Assembly: GCA_964036045.1 (NCBI GenBank)
Contig: OZ038380.1
Coordinates: 118,926,699-118,990,698 of the forward strand
Direction: 5' to 3'
Origin: Eutreptiella sp. 'Long Island Sound 2002'
Lineage: Eukaryota > Euglenozoa > Euglenophyceae > Eutreptiales > Eutreptiaceae
Length of the DNA: 64,000 nt
Part shown: piece after piece, positions 9,060 through 19,838 of the stretch
Layout: every line of letters starts with the position of its first letter
Position numbering within the stretch: the first letter of the stretch is position 1
Made by a program: the position numbers and the translations under genes
Notes under the pieces: generated by a model
What the model was told of the DNA's origin: nothing
Seen by the model: only the letters and a program-made list of their open reading frames with translations
Database searches by the model: none

Positions 9060-11331
9060 GAACTCCGTGAGACAGGTCACCTCGAACCCCTTGTTCCGGG
9101 ATTTGCGGGCCATCCTCATGAAGCAGCATCTCTGCTTAGCGTTGCCGTCATCACCACCTTAATGCTCACACTTGGCTCCTTGTTCTCGCTGCGCCTGCGT
9201 TTGTGAGCGTGTGGTAGGACGAGACTGCCCTCCAGAGGGCACGGAGTTCCCCCCTGGATGAGGCTTTGGGTTGCCTCCGTTCTTGTCCGGATTCTTGTTG
9301 TCCTTGTCTGGCTGGCGGTTAGCGCCTCCTCCTCGTCCACGTTGACTCTACTCTTGCCCTTTTCCACGTCCTTTTGACTTGCCCTTGCCGGTGTCGTTGC
9401 CGTTGCCCTTGCCATCGCCCTTTGCAGAGCCTCTGCCAGGATCCTCGCCCTTCAGCTTCGCTGACAGGCACTGCTTGTGGTAGCACTCATCCTCGTAGTG
9501 CTTCCTCTTCCCACAGAAGGCACAGGTGATAGTACACCTGTAGTGATCCGGCATCTTCGCTTTGGCGCCGGTGTTGGTCTCCTGCTTCGTCCCTTGGACT
9601 ATGAAGCAGTCTCGCCGCTCGCAGTCAGGGGCCTGCTGCAGGTGACCCTGCTCATCTCTGGCATCACACCAGAAGAGCTCCTTGACATTTTCCATGATAC
9701 GGGAGTGTTTGGGGGTAGTCCCCTGTCCAGGTCTGGGTCCTTGGTACCCTTTGCCATGGCTTCCAGAGCCTCCTTCTCCAGGTTGGTAGTTGTTCAGGTG
9801 CTGGTCGCCCTCTTTCTCCAGCGCCAGCCCCAGGAGTAGCACACATAAATCCTCGTAGTGGAGGGCTCTAGCCTTGCGCTCTGCCATTGAACGGCACTCG
9901 TCCCACAGCTCGCGGGGGAGCTTACCCACCAACCAGAAAAGCAGGTTGTTGCTGCTGTAGGAACCGGGCGTCAATCGTCCAGCCCAGTGATCCAGGTCAG
10001 CCAATAGCTCAGAGACCCTGCCAGGTTTGGGGTTGTTGGGCAGCACAGCCAGGTTCTGGATCTCAGCCCTGATGGAGAGGTCGGTTTCATAGGTTAGGTA
10101 CTGCCTCTCCAAAGCAACCAACACGTCGGCAAAGGTGGCGGACGTAGTCACGATCTGCTTGACCTGCTTCTCCAGGTACTTGGCCTTGCAGCACTGCAGG
10201 AGCAGATCACACTTGACTCGCCCACTAGCATGGGTTTGGCTGGTCATTCGGAGGAACCGGCGAAAATTTTCAGCGAACTCGCTGAGATTTTTGCCTGTGA
10301 ACTCAGGCAAGTTCAGCACGATCTTGGAGGTAACAATAGCCTTAGCCTGCTGAGACCTGCGTCCCTCAGGGCGCTTGGTCTTCCTCTTCTCCTTAATCTC
10401 CCGCCCACACGGGTTCTCCGGGTCCTCAAGGTCGTCGTCCTCCGAGGGCGAAGCAGAAGTCATTGACGGCAGCTCATGGTCAGAGGGGTCTCCGCCTAGC
10501 CCACTGAAGCCATAGGGCTCCACGCCAACCATTGCACTCGGGGCTGTTAGCCCCAGCCGGTCAAGCTCGGCTCTCGTGGAATTCCCCATGTGGCTGTAGG
10601 GTGGCTGGGCCGTTCTCAGGCTTCTTGTTATCGCTGCAGGGGTCGGCATCGGTCGGCTCCTCAAGCTCCCGGGGGTGTTTGTCAGCCCTGCCACCAGGTG
10701 GTTAGCCTGTACTCGATGGGGTGAAATTCTTACCATGGTAGGTAACACTTGGGGCGGAATCAGGGGCTCTAGCTTAGCCCGTATCTCTTGACTGACATCG
10801 CCCACAAGTTCAGAGGTGGCTCCTCGGAGAGCCTCATTTATCTCGGTCCGCGTCAGGGACCTGTCGGGGGATCTCCCCGATCCTCTACTCCTGCTCCCGC
10901 ATGACTCAGGTCCTCTCCTCAGCCCACTCAGGGTTGCATACCCAGGAACATTCACATAGGCTCCCGTAGCGGGTAGAGGATGGTGATAGTCAGCCGCATA
11001 CCATTGTGGCGCAGAACTGGAGGCCACCGGCTCACTGGTAATAGTTGCCTCTGGAAGCGCAGTGGTAGGTGGGTTCACACCATAGGCAGGGTAGGTAGGC
11101 ATACCAGTAAAGCCTCTGCCCTCAGCCATAGGAGGGGTGGTTATGAGTGTGGATGTTGTAGTGGCTGGGTCTGGAGGTCGGAGTGTGGTGTCAGTAGGAG
11201 AGGGTGATGCGTGGAGGCCAGAAGCGCTTGGTGCGCCTTCGAAGGTCGACTCACTCATCGGGTTGTGCCCATGGTCTACTCCTCCGTCTGCAATGCTTTC
11301 TCCAGCATCCTTGTCTCTCTCTCTCTTTCTC
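9060..11331 (-). pseudogene. A1 gag, N-terminally split by the PLE insertion
   Basis: Gag forms the virus-like particle and packages element RNA. The reading shows a Pro/Ser-rich N-terminal region, an acidic linker, a capsid-like helical core (from LPEFTGKNLSEFAENFRRFL to KLPRELWDECR), and a zinc knuckle CAFCGKRKHYEDEC, which is C-X2-C-X4-H-X4-C. A Gly/Lys-rich tail follows. A premature stop at 9348 removes the last about 95 codons that A2 keeps. The apparent Lys-rich start of the ORF at 11378 is not gag: it is translated from the T16 run at the edge of the PLE. The true N-terminus is at 15815-15950. Confidence 0.85.
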
Positions 11332-11711
11332 TCTTTTTTTTTTTTTTTTGAAATACAAAGTCCTTTGCATCGCGCCACTTGTCCATAGGAAGGCTAGCCC
11401 ATCATACAAATGGTGACCCTCATCCCCGGGTCATCGGTTAGATGGGGCAGCAGTAGGGAACAGCGGGCGAGGGGCAATGAGTGACTGGAGTAAATAGAAC
11501 AGAGGTGGCTTCACGCTGTGATCGCCCTGAGCCCCATGCCCATGGGGCAGTGGCGGCTGGATAGGGGCACGATGCGTGCGGGCAGGCGCCAGAGGAAAGA
11601 CCCTACATTGTGACAGGAGGATAATGGGGGGGGCAGGATGTCCACATGCAAATGGTCGTGTGTGGGAGTGTGTGTCATGTGCACGGGCAAGCGTTCCACG
11701 GCTTTATAAGT
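11332..11711 (+). other. PLE 5' segment with T16 run
   Basis: 380 bases between the insertion edge and the left terminal repeat. It starts with a run of 16 T (11334-11349). The remainder has no ORF of note and no copy elsewhere in the window. It is not present upstream of the right terminal repeat, so it is not part of the repeat. It may be a 5' extension of the PLE or a second small insertion. Confidence 0.45.
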
Positions 11712-12182
11712 CAACACATGTTTTACATGCAGAACACCATGGGGGCGTGCCGATGTTGTGGGCGCGCGCTTGTTGTGTGTTAAGAAGGCGCCCGCAGTTT
11801 ATGAATCATATGAATTTGTTCGCTATCCTCAAACCACTTGAAAACCTGAAGGCCTTGTTCCGCAAGAGCGCGCGCGCCACTCTTCAAGGGTCGCGAGATC
11901 ATGCTTGAGGAATGAGGAGTAGGGAATGTGAAGTTGTGGAATTTGTTATATGATTTGTAGAATGGTTGCTCATTCGATTGAATGGATGGTTGTGAATATT
12001 CAGTGTTTGACAGCTGATGAGGCTGTAATCTACAGCGAAACGCGTCTGGATTTGGGATTCACTCAAGGTTGTTGTGCCCGAGTACAGCTGCCGTGTTACA
12101 TTGAGGACTTCCAATTGGGAAGTGTCTTTTGAAAACGTGGCAAGGATTGATTTTACTTGGTTTAGCTATCGTCAAAACACAT
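11712..12182 (+). repeat. PLE left terminal direct repeat (pLTR)
   Basis: 471 bases that recur at 15292-15785 in the same orientation with only scattered differences. The right copy has a 23-base insertion inside hammerhead stem I. PLEs typically carry such pseudo-LTRs, formed by partial tandem copies rather than by LTR-type strand transfer. Confidence 0.9.
11992..12062 (+). ncRNA. Hammerhead ribozyme motif in left pLTR
   Basis: The conserved core is complete: CTGATGA at 12014-12020, stem II GCTGT/ACAGC (12022-12026 with 12032-12036) closed by a 5-base loop, GAAA at 12037-12040, then the palindromic stem III ACGCGT and C at 12046, with cleavage expected after 12046. Stem I is closed at its outer end by GTGAAT (11992-11997) with ATTCAC (12057-12062) and has a large internal loop. 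One G at 12021 is unpaired. The short palindromic stem III fits ribozymes that work as dimers. Confidence 0.8.
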
Positions 12183-12221
12183 TGTCGCATTCTCGCTTAT
12201 CAAAATAAATCTTCGGGCACA

Positions 12222-13106
12222 ATGAGTTCAAGTACTAACGCCAAGAAAGGTACTTCAAAAACTCCGCGATGGAACCTTGAAGTGATCCCCTTTATCCTTT
12301 GCAAGAACGTTTTGAATTACCTTCACGCACATCGAAGCTACGCACTCAAATTGTTGGCGCAACGCAAACTCTAATGGCGCAAGGCCAATGCATTCATGCC
12401 GATCCACTCCAAACATAGAGATGGATCCCAAATGGTACGGGTTGTGAACGAAGAGGAGTCCCAAAAGAAGTTGTTCGAGAAGAATATGGAGAATAAGTTG
12501 CTTTACATTGGTAAGGACGTGGGGACCGCAAAAGAAACAATGCAAAAATCATTGGTCACAATGATGAAACAATTGAATTTGCATTTACGCAATGTCCGCC
12601 AACATGTCAATGAATTCGCCAATGCCGAGGGACACCAAGGGGACAACATGGCAATGGATGATGATGTACTACTAAATGAAGGGGATCCATCGATGTAATT
12701 TGGAGATGAGGAGAGAGAGAAGATGCTTCGTGCAATCGCACATGCGCGCGAGGTAACGAACAATGAATTGAACCATGCATATGACAAATGGGAGGAGTTC
12801 CAAGACAAAAAGAGTGTAGCGCGGGAAACAAGAGTTCAAAATGACAAGGTGTATGCGGAAATTCAAAAGGCCAAGGAATACGAAATTAAGGACAACGATT
12901 TGAACAAAATGCATGACCAAGTGACATCTTTGACCAAAGCGTTGAATTGTCTTATGGAGAAAAACTTGGGGACAAAAAACTCAAGTCATGCAAAGAGAAA
13001 CCGTCGAAGCAGGAGCATTTCTACCGATGGAGACAAATCACGAAGGTACAAAAAAGGCAAGAGAAAAGACAAGGACAAGAACAAGAGGAAAGGGCGCAGC
13101 ATCTAA
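12222..13106 (+). pseudogene. PLE N-terminal ORF: coiled-coil and basic tail
   Basis: One frame runs from ATG 12222 to 13104-13106 with two in-frame TAA stops, at 12372 and 12696. The middle part is rich in Glu, Lys, Gln and Asn with heptad-like spacing (around 12720-12960), so a coiled coil is likely. The end is very basic (KKGKRKDKDKNKRKGR), suitable for nucleic acid binding. Its function in PLEs is not established. It lies between the left terminal repeat and the RT and overlaps the RT frame from 12947. Confidence 0.55.
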
Positions 13107-15290
13107 ACCGGATCGACATCCACAAGGAGATCAATATCAAGCAAATCTTCAAGGTCAACGTCAACAAGAACATCGAAAGCAACGGGGTCCACACGAGGAG
13201 AAAAGAGAAAGCGCGACACAGAGCACAAATAGGGCCCAAATCACAAGCACAAAAAACGAGAACAAAGAAATGGAAAGAGAGGAAAAGGTCAACCCGTGTG
13301 AGCGTGCACACGAACCAATCCGGAGTGCATGGTGAATTGGATGCATGTTTTCGTACGCCAAAATTCTCTACATTGAGTGGGGATGTCATACGTGAGCCGC
13401 CACCCTACCCTCGCTATCTTTTGGGGTTGGGGGGCAAATATGTGCCGTTTCCACACCCAGGAGAATTTGTAAAGAAACAAATCACCAAGGTAAATGATCG
13501 TTTTACCGAGCTCCGTAGAGTGATCGTGTGGGATGCGTTTCAAAAGTTTTGTGAGACGGATTGTGAATCTAAGAGACCGCCATTTCCTTTGTTTCCCTAT
13601 AAAAGGTTCTTCGTGTCACGTGGTACGAATCCAAATGGGGACATTGAAAAGAAATTGGGATCGAAACTATTCAAGATTGATGATTCCATAAAAGTTGTTG
13701 CGGACCAAACCAAAGGTGCGCTGGATGCGTTCACAAGGAACACACACTTGCTTCGTGGTGCGTCCTTTTGTTTTGAATCATTGGAGTCATATCTCCGTGA
13801 CCATGTAATCATCGAAGGGGACAAGGATGGTTCCCTAAATATCCTGTCTCGCTCTTGCTACCTTCAGGAAGCAGAGGCAAACATGCATGATAAATTTCTT
13901 TGTTCACCCATTTATAGGAGAGTTGGTAATGTTTCGGATCAAGAGACATGGTTGGCTAATGGGAAACGATGGTCAAACATCGTTGATGGTATCATCCGTC
14001 CCATGCTACCTTTGTCGCTTAATGATTTCATTTGTGTGTTTTTAGACACGCGAGTGGTGTCAACATTTGCCACGATTTCGGATACTCCTAAAATCGCATA
14101 AATCACTTCGTGTTGACGCCAATGGCAGAAGGGCATCGCGTCCTATCGTAGGCTTAACAAGTTGGTCGACCACGGCTTCGTCTATCCTAATGGCAACCAC
14201 AGGCCAGATTCTATTGAAGCTGGATAGAGTGGTTGATGAGCTCAACACACCGGTGCGTGATACACACGATTTGTTGGCACGTGTCCGTGCACAAGTGAAC
14301 TCACGCAGGGGAAATGGTGATTTGGTGTTAACCAATTTTGATTTCAACGCATTATACACCCGCATATCATGGTCCCATCTAACACACACATTTGTTTGGT
14401 GGCGAGATTGGTTTCATGATTTGGATGGGGAGGTGCTTTCACACTTGTCTACATATGAGAGAGACTTCATGCAATTCATATTTGCACCCATCTCAACCAC
14501 GGCGAAGATTTTGTTTATCACTGAGTTGCCGTCTTTGGATGTGTCCCAAGCGCCGGCCTCGTTGGGGCTTTGGCTACTGAATTTCATCTACCACCACTCC
14601 GTATTTTCCAACCCGGGAATTGCACTTTTTGTGCAATGCTATGGATTTAGTATGGGCACGAACAGCGCGCCCCCATGGGCGCAGTTGACGCTCCGCTCCT
14701 TTGAAAAAATGAGACCACTTCCACCGGGTATCCCTTTGCTAAGGTTTTTAGATGATCGGCTCGTGTTGCATAGAGCGTCCGAGACCGAGATGATTAAATC
14801 GTGCCTACAGCGTATGTATCCTAAGGACTTGCCATTTGCATTCGAGGCGTTGGGTAGTGCGAGAGGGGTCACATTTTTGGATGCAAGATTCATCAGCGTT
14901 GAACCGTTGAGAACTTCAGTGTTTTGGAAGAGCACACACGCGTGTGCATATATGCCATGGACCACGAATGTCCCAAGACATATTCGCGAGTCCTGGATAC
15001 ACGCCGAGTTTGTACGATACCTACGGATTTGTTCGGATGAGAAGTACTATATTATTTGTTCAAACAGGCTGGTGGATGCCCTTGTATGGTTGCAATACCC
15101 ACAGCGTGTAATTAGGGATAAACTCATTCCCTGGAGTGAACGGCATAAGTTCTTTGGTGTGGGGGCACGGAAAAGTGAGAACACACGAGTCATTGAGCCT
15201 AAGCACAATGGAGCTTCATTGTCACAGGCAGAAAACGGTGTGGTGGATACTCATGGTGTCAGGGGAGGGGGGAGGGAGTCTTTTTATGAG
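12947..15290 (+). pseudogene. PLE reverse transcriptase
   Basis: PLE RTs are related to telomerase RT and prime on target DNA. Two overlapping frames carry it: 12947-14101 and 14067-15290, so one frameshift lies near 14070. The first frame has a basic N-terminus and the block YLLGLGGKYVPFP, like the LxxGxxFxP block upstream of PLE RTs. The second has LLKSHKS and RPIVGLTSW, motif A FDFNALYTRI, motif B GFSMGTNSAPPWAQ, motif C RFLDDRLV with the catalytic Asp pair, and VTFLDARFI. After the thumb the reading runs into the right terminal repeat without a GIY-YIG domain. Apart from the frameshift the catalytic residues are intact. Confidence 0.85.
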
Positions 15291-15291
15291 A

Positions 15292-15785
15292 CAACACATG
15301 TTTTACATGCAGAACACCATGGGGGCGTGCCGGTGTCGTGGGCGCGCGCTTGTTATGTGTTAAAAAGGCGCCTGCAGTTTATGAATCATATGAATTTGTT
15401 CGCTATCCTCAACCCACTTAAAAACCTGAAGGCTTTGTTCTGCAAGAGCACGCGCGCCACTCTTCAAGGGTCGCGAGATCATGCTTGAGGAATGAGGAGT
15501 AGGAAATGTGAAGTTGTGGAATTTGTTATATGATTTGTAGAATGGTTGCTCATTCGAATGAATGGATGGTTGTGAATGTATTTGGACACATTCTGTGCAT
15601 ATTCATTGTTTGACAGCTGATGAGGCTGTAATTTACAGCGAAACGCGTCCGGATTTGGGATTCACTCAAGGTTGTTGTGCCCGAGTACAGCTGCCGTGTT
15701 ACATCGAGGACTGCCAATTGGGAAGTGTCTTTTGAAAACGTGGCAAGGATTGATTTTACTTGGTTTAGCTAGTGTCAAAACACAT
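15292..15785 (+). repeat. PLE right terminal direct repeat (pLTR)
   Basis: 494 bases matching 11712-12182. It differs by point changes and by the extra 23 bases around 15578-15600. After CACAT at 15785 the two copies diverge, which marks the repeat end about 14 bases before the presumed insertion edge. Confidence 0.9.
15572..15665 (+). ncRNA. Hammerhead ribozyme motif in right pLTR
   Basis: The same core as the left copy: CTGATGA at 15617-15623, stem II GCTGT/ACAGC, GAAA, palindromic ACGCGT, and C at 15649 as cleavage site. The stem I outer helix GTGAAT (15572-15577) with ATTCAC (15660-15665) is kept, although the 5' side of stem I has gained 23 bases. The base after the cleavage site is C here and T in the left copy. 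Confidence 0.75.
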
Positions 15786-15814
15786 CACGGCTGGGGGCGC
15801 TCTCTCTCTTTCTC

Positions 15815-15950
15815 CTCACAGGGTTGGTGTCCAACTCCTCGACTGAGGGGGCCCGGAAGGCCGACTGAAGTCCCTCCAGTGAGTCATCAACCACGTGCAC
15901 TGGCCCATGTAAGGGCACCGAAGGTACAGAGCTAGGTGCAGGTCCAGGTT
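15815..15950 (-). pseudogene. A1 gag N-terminal fragment
   Basis: Translated on the minus strand it matches the start of A2 gag (about 44090-44250): PLHGPV, then DSLEGLQSAF, then SVEEL against PLHGPV, DSLDGLQKAF and SVQEV. It continues the gag piece at 9060-11331 once the PLE is taken out. Its 5' end is lost at the satellite boundary near 15955. Confidence 0.75.
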
Positions 15951-15954
15951 CACC

Positions 15955-16705
15955 ACACCTATGAATTTAAGGGCGAAAACGTCACTCTACTTAAAAAGTA
16001 CCCAGAAAGAAATTTTCTCCACTCTAACGGCATGTTCTTTGGATTCAGCGCCCCCAAAATAGGGAGGGTCCTCATTAAACCATTTCCAAAACCCTCATTT
16101 ACCCATTTTTTTTTCAAAAAAATGGCTCCCGGGGGGGGGGGTTACTGGATTTCACCAGACGTGGCACTAACTACCTGCATACACCTTTACTCAAAATGTA
16201 CCCAAAGAGCAAATCTTTGGACTCTACCGGCATGTTTTTTGAAGTCAGCGCCCCCAAAATAGGGGGGCTCCTCATGAAAACATTTTCAAAACCCTCATTT
16301 ACCCATTTTCCCCAAAAATGGCCCCCGGGGGGGGGGGGGTTACCAGGTTTCACCAGACGTGGCACTAACTACCTGCATACACCTTTACTCAAAAAGTACC
16401 CAAAGAGCAAATCTTTGGACTCCAACGGCATGATTTTTGGATTCAATGCCCCTAAAATGGGGGAATCCTCATGAAAAGATTTTCAAAACCCTCATTTACC
16501 CATTTTCTCCAAAAATGGCCCCCGGGGGTGGGGGGGTTACCAGATTTCACCAGCTGTGGCACTAACTACCTGCATACACTGTACTCAAAAAGTACCCAGA
16601 GAGCATATTTTTGGACTCTGACGGCATGTTTTTTGGATTCAGCGCCCCCGAAATGGGGGGGGTCCTTATGAAAACATTTTTGAGAAGGCTCATTTACCCA
16701 TTTTT
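15955..16705 (+). repeat. 198-bp satellite (S1), four units
   Basis: Units of 195-200 bases, seen from the landmark CAGCGCCCCCAAAAT at 16046, 16246, 16445 (variant) and 16640, and from CTACCTGCAT at 16171, 16369 and 16566. Each unit has a CCCCCGGGGGGGG block followed by a TTACCAGATTTCACCAGA block. The first unit starts with ACACCTATGAATTT, as does the first unit of the array at 49745. No coding potential is believed. Confidence 0.9.
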
Positions 16706-18540
16706 ATCACCCCACAACTGACCACTCATGCCCCAAAAATGCTGTTTTAGGCAAAAGAAATTGGTATTTTTGGGCAAGAAAATGCGGGTTGTTGGTGATG
16801 GTGGCTCCCAAACCCTTGAACATTTGCCTAAAAACCCTGGAAAACACGCTTTTTTGAGTCCAGCACCCTGAAAATAGGGTATGGGGCCCTACATCTGACC
16901 ACTCAGGCCCCAAAAACACTGTTTTGGGCCAACAAATGGCATTTTTGGCCACTTTTGGTCAAAAATGTGGTTTTCTGGTTATGGCGGCCCTGAAACCCTC
17001 AAAGATCTGCTCCAAAAACCTTCCGAAACATTTTCTTTTGGGTCCAGCACCCTCAAAATAGTGTACGGGGCCCTACAACTGACCACTCAGGCCCCAAAAA
17101 CACTGTTTTAGGCCAAAAATGCAGTTTTTTGGTGATGGTGGGTCAAAAACAATCGACAACATGCTCCAAAACCTTGCAAAACACTTTTTGTTGAGTCCGG
17201 CACCCTTAAAATAGGATATGGCAGCCCTACTGCTGACCACTCAGGCCCGAAAAACACTGTTTCAGGCCAAACAAATTTTTGGGCAAAACATGCGTTTTTT
17301 TTGTTATGGCGGCTCCGAAACACTCAATAACGTGCTCCAAACGTTGCAAAACACGATTTGTTGAGTCCAGCACCCTCAAAACAGGGGGGGGTAGTCTACA
17401 ACTGCTTGTCTGAGGCCGAAAGAAATCATTTTTTGACCAAAAAGCGGCCATTTTTGGCCATTTTTCCATCGAAAAAAGGCAAATTTTGGTACATACGGAT
17501 GCTGTAAATGGATTTTCGTGATCTGTGTGCCTCTGCAACCTGCATCTTCGCATTCAGCACCCTCAAAATACGGAGGGTTTCTTCAACTGCTTGTCTGAGG
17601 CCAAAAAACTCAATTTTTGACCAAAAAACCGGCCATTTCGGGCCGTTTTTTCATGAAAAACGGCACATTTTGGTGCATACGCATGCTCTAAATGGATGTT
17701 TCGTGATCTGTCTGCCTCTACAACCTGTTCTTCTCGCATCCAGCACCCTCAAAATCGGGGCGGGGTCTTCAGCTGCTTATCTGAAGCCAAAAAACTCAGT
17801 TTTTGACCAAAAAACAGCCATTTTTGGCCATCTTTTCATGAAAAATGGCAAATTATGGTGCATACCGATGCTGTAAATTGTGTTATCCGTGACCTGTGTC
17901 TGCCTACAACATGCGTCCTTGCATCCAGCACCCTCACAATAGGTGGGGGGGTCTTCAACTGCTTGGCTGAAGCAAAAAAAATCAAATTTTGACCAAAAAA
18001 ACGGCCATTTTTGGCCGTGAATGAATGAAAAATGGCAACTTTTGGTGCATACGGATGCTGCAAATTGTGTTTTCGTGATCTGTGTCTGCCTGCAACATGC
18101 TTTTTCGCATCTAGCACCCTCAAAATAGGGGGAGGGGTCTTCAACTGCTTGTCTGAAGCGAAAAAACTCGAATTTTGACCAAAAAACGGCCATGTTTGGC
18201 CGTTTTTGCATGAAACATGGCAAATTGTGGTGCATACGGATGCTGTATATTGTGTTTTTGTGACCTGTGTCTGCCTACAAAATGTTCCTTTGCATCCAGC
18301 ACCCTCACAATAGGCAGGGGGTCTTCAACTGCTTGGCTGAAGCCAAAAAAATCAATTTTTGACCAAAAAACGGCCTTTTTTGGCCGTGAATGAATGAAAA
18401 ATGGCAACTTTTGGTGCATACGGTTGCTGTAAATTGTGTTTTTGGGATCTGTGTCTGCCTGCAACATGCTCTTTTACATCCAGCACCCTCAAAATAGGGG
18501 GGGCGTCTTCAACTGCTTGGCTGAAGCCAAAAAACTCAAG
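16706..18540 (+). repeat. 185-bp satellite (S2), two subfamilies
   Basis: About ten units, marked by CAGCACCCTCAAAAT at 16861, 17045, 17198, 17368, 17555, 17741, 17926, 18112, 18297 and 18481. The spacing is 153-187 in the first part and a steady 184-187 from 17368. The units before about 17400 carry CTGACCACTCAGGCCCC; those after carry CTTCAACTGCTTG and GACCAAAAAACGGCCATTTTTGGCC. Ends abruptly at about 18540. Confidence 0.9.
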
Positions 18541-18634
18541 GGCACCTGTACCAGACAAATGAATTGAGTAATCTGGATATCCATTTTCACTTCAACATCA
18601 TCACCATGGAACGGAAGGAATTGCAGGTTTTGGA

Positions 18635-19018
18635 ATGAGCTCTGCATCTGGCGGACCTTCTGGTGGATCTGAAGCTGTAAATGGGCGTGGGGTTCTGTAC
18701 CCAGCAAATGAGGCCCTCCTGCGACTGGGGATTGACGGGCAACCTGCTGCCAACATTCTGCAGATAGATGCAACGGCTACGCCATCACATCTGCCGAACT
18801 TCACAAACAACAAAATGGCCACCAGCCCTGACCAAGCAGCTTTGCTCCTTGGTGTTCAAAACAAACTTTCACTGAATGGACTGTTCGGCTACCACAAAGG
18901 CAAACCCCAGCTCGCAACATCAAATTCGCATCACAGAAGAGTGGTAAATTGCGTTGGTCGAGGAGGACATATACTGATTTTTCCCCCTATCGAGCGAGCC
19001 TCAGCTCCGCACATCTGA
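18635..19018 (+). CDS. Small unrecognised ORF
   Basis: 127 codons from an ATG. The N-terminal part is Gly/Ser-rich, and the rest mixed with Asn, His and Leu. No domain, signal peptide or membrane segment is seen. A frame on the other strand is open over part of it, so it may be accidental. The start follows the end of the satellite by about 95 bases. Confidence 0.2.
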   Translation: MSSASGGPSGGSEAVNGRGVLYPANEALLRLGIDGQPAANILQIDATATPSHLPNFTNNKMATSPDQAALLLGVQNKLSLNGLFGYHKGKPQLATSNSHHRRVVNCVGRGGHILIFPPIERASAPHI

Positions 19019-19083
19019 ACTTCGCGTTCGATTTCCTCCTAATTGATGTCTGTTCTGGTGATTAGCGTTTCGGACCTCTAAAA

Positions 19084-19838
19084 GTGCTTCTCTGTACTCT
19101 CAGCGAGGATAGTCGACTGCCTGGCAAGCAAATTCTCGTACAGCTGAGCTTCGACTCTCGTCCCCACAGCCTTCTGGTGACAGAGGAACGTTTAGTCCTC
19201 CGGGAGGTGCTCCTCCACACGCTGAACGTGTTGGACATACCCTTCGATTCCTTGTTCACGGGATGCCCACGCTACCGAGTAACCACGTTCAGCCTCTGTG
19301 TGGAACTGTGGATTGTTGCAGCTGTCCAACAACACCACGCGCCTTGTGGATAGCGTCCCCGCGAGCCTGATCTCCTTCAGCCGCCAGGAAACGGTGCGGC
19401 TCACCTTCTTGCCTGCTGCTCGGTCAAATCCCCCGTAGACTGCAGTGTGTCCGGGCGACCCTCTTCCAGGCCCATGGCGTTCAGTTGCCGACCTCCACAA
19501 TACGGACCAACCAGCCCTTCACCACCGTGAATGACACTGCCAGCGGCCGAACCACTGGCACAACCCATATACTTGTAGCACGTGTCACCAGATTCCACAA
19601 GACGATCCAAGAAATGTCCACGATGGCGAAACGGATCAAAACCAGTGCGCAGCTCTGGGCGCGAACCAAGAAGACTTCGCACCAAATTTGCATCGAACTT
19701 GATTCCCTGGTTCTCTGCAAAGCATAACAACACCAATTCAAGGAGAACGATGTGAAATCGCTTGTCACATGATGTTTGATGCAATGCTGCTAAACAGCTT
19801 GCTTTGTTAGATTCCGTGAGCACTATGTGAAGTGTCAC
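19084..19838 (-). pseudogene. Possible decayed gene, function unknown
   Basis: On the minus strand, 145 codons (19838-19401) and then, after a one-base shift near 19440, about 100 codons (to 19192) have protein-like composition: for example GIKFDANLVRSLLGSRPELRTG, ESGDTCYKYMGC, and later VVLLDSCNNPQFHTEAERGY. After 19192 the reading continues with further stops. I do not recognise the family. It could be exons of a host gene or an old transposon protein. Confidence 0.3.

Larger units (their letters stand above)
11332..15799 (+). mobile_element. Penelope-like element (PLE) with long direct terminal repeats
   Basis: The insertion splits A1 gag. It is flanked by the 15-base stretch CTCTCTCTCTTTCTC on both sides (11317-11331 and 15800-15814), a likely target-site duplication, although the region is CT-rich. 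It contains direct repeats at 11712-12182 and 15292-15785, each with a hammerhead motif, an N-terminal ORF and an RT of PLE type. I see no GIY-YIG endonuclease after the RT, so it looks like an endonuclease-minus PLE or one whose endonuclease is lost. Hammerhead ribozymes in PLE terminal repeats are established for this group. Confidence 0.8.
8254..15955 (-). mobile_element. Family A LTR retrotransposon remnant A1 (split by a PLE)
   Basis: Read on the minus strand this is the gag and protease part of the family whose fuller copy is A2. The N-terminal gag piece (15815-15950) and the rest of gag (9060-11331) are separated by the Penelope-like element. Both ends are cut: at 8254 by the LINE tail and near 15955 by satellite DNA. 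No LTR, RT or integrase remains in A1. Homology to A2 was seen by direct comparison of long identical stretches, for example 8255-8700 with 27808-28300 and 9000-11300 with 41750-44080. Confidence 0.85.

Noticed and set aside
11332-11378. Lys-rich N-terminus of A1 gag
   Set aside because: It is the T16 run and PLE edge read backwards; the genuine gag N-terminus is at 15815-15950.
15955-18540. Short ORFs in the satellites
   Set aside because: They repeat with the unit, vary in frame and have no start or domain logic.
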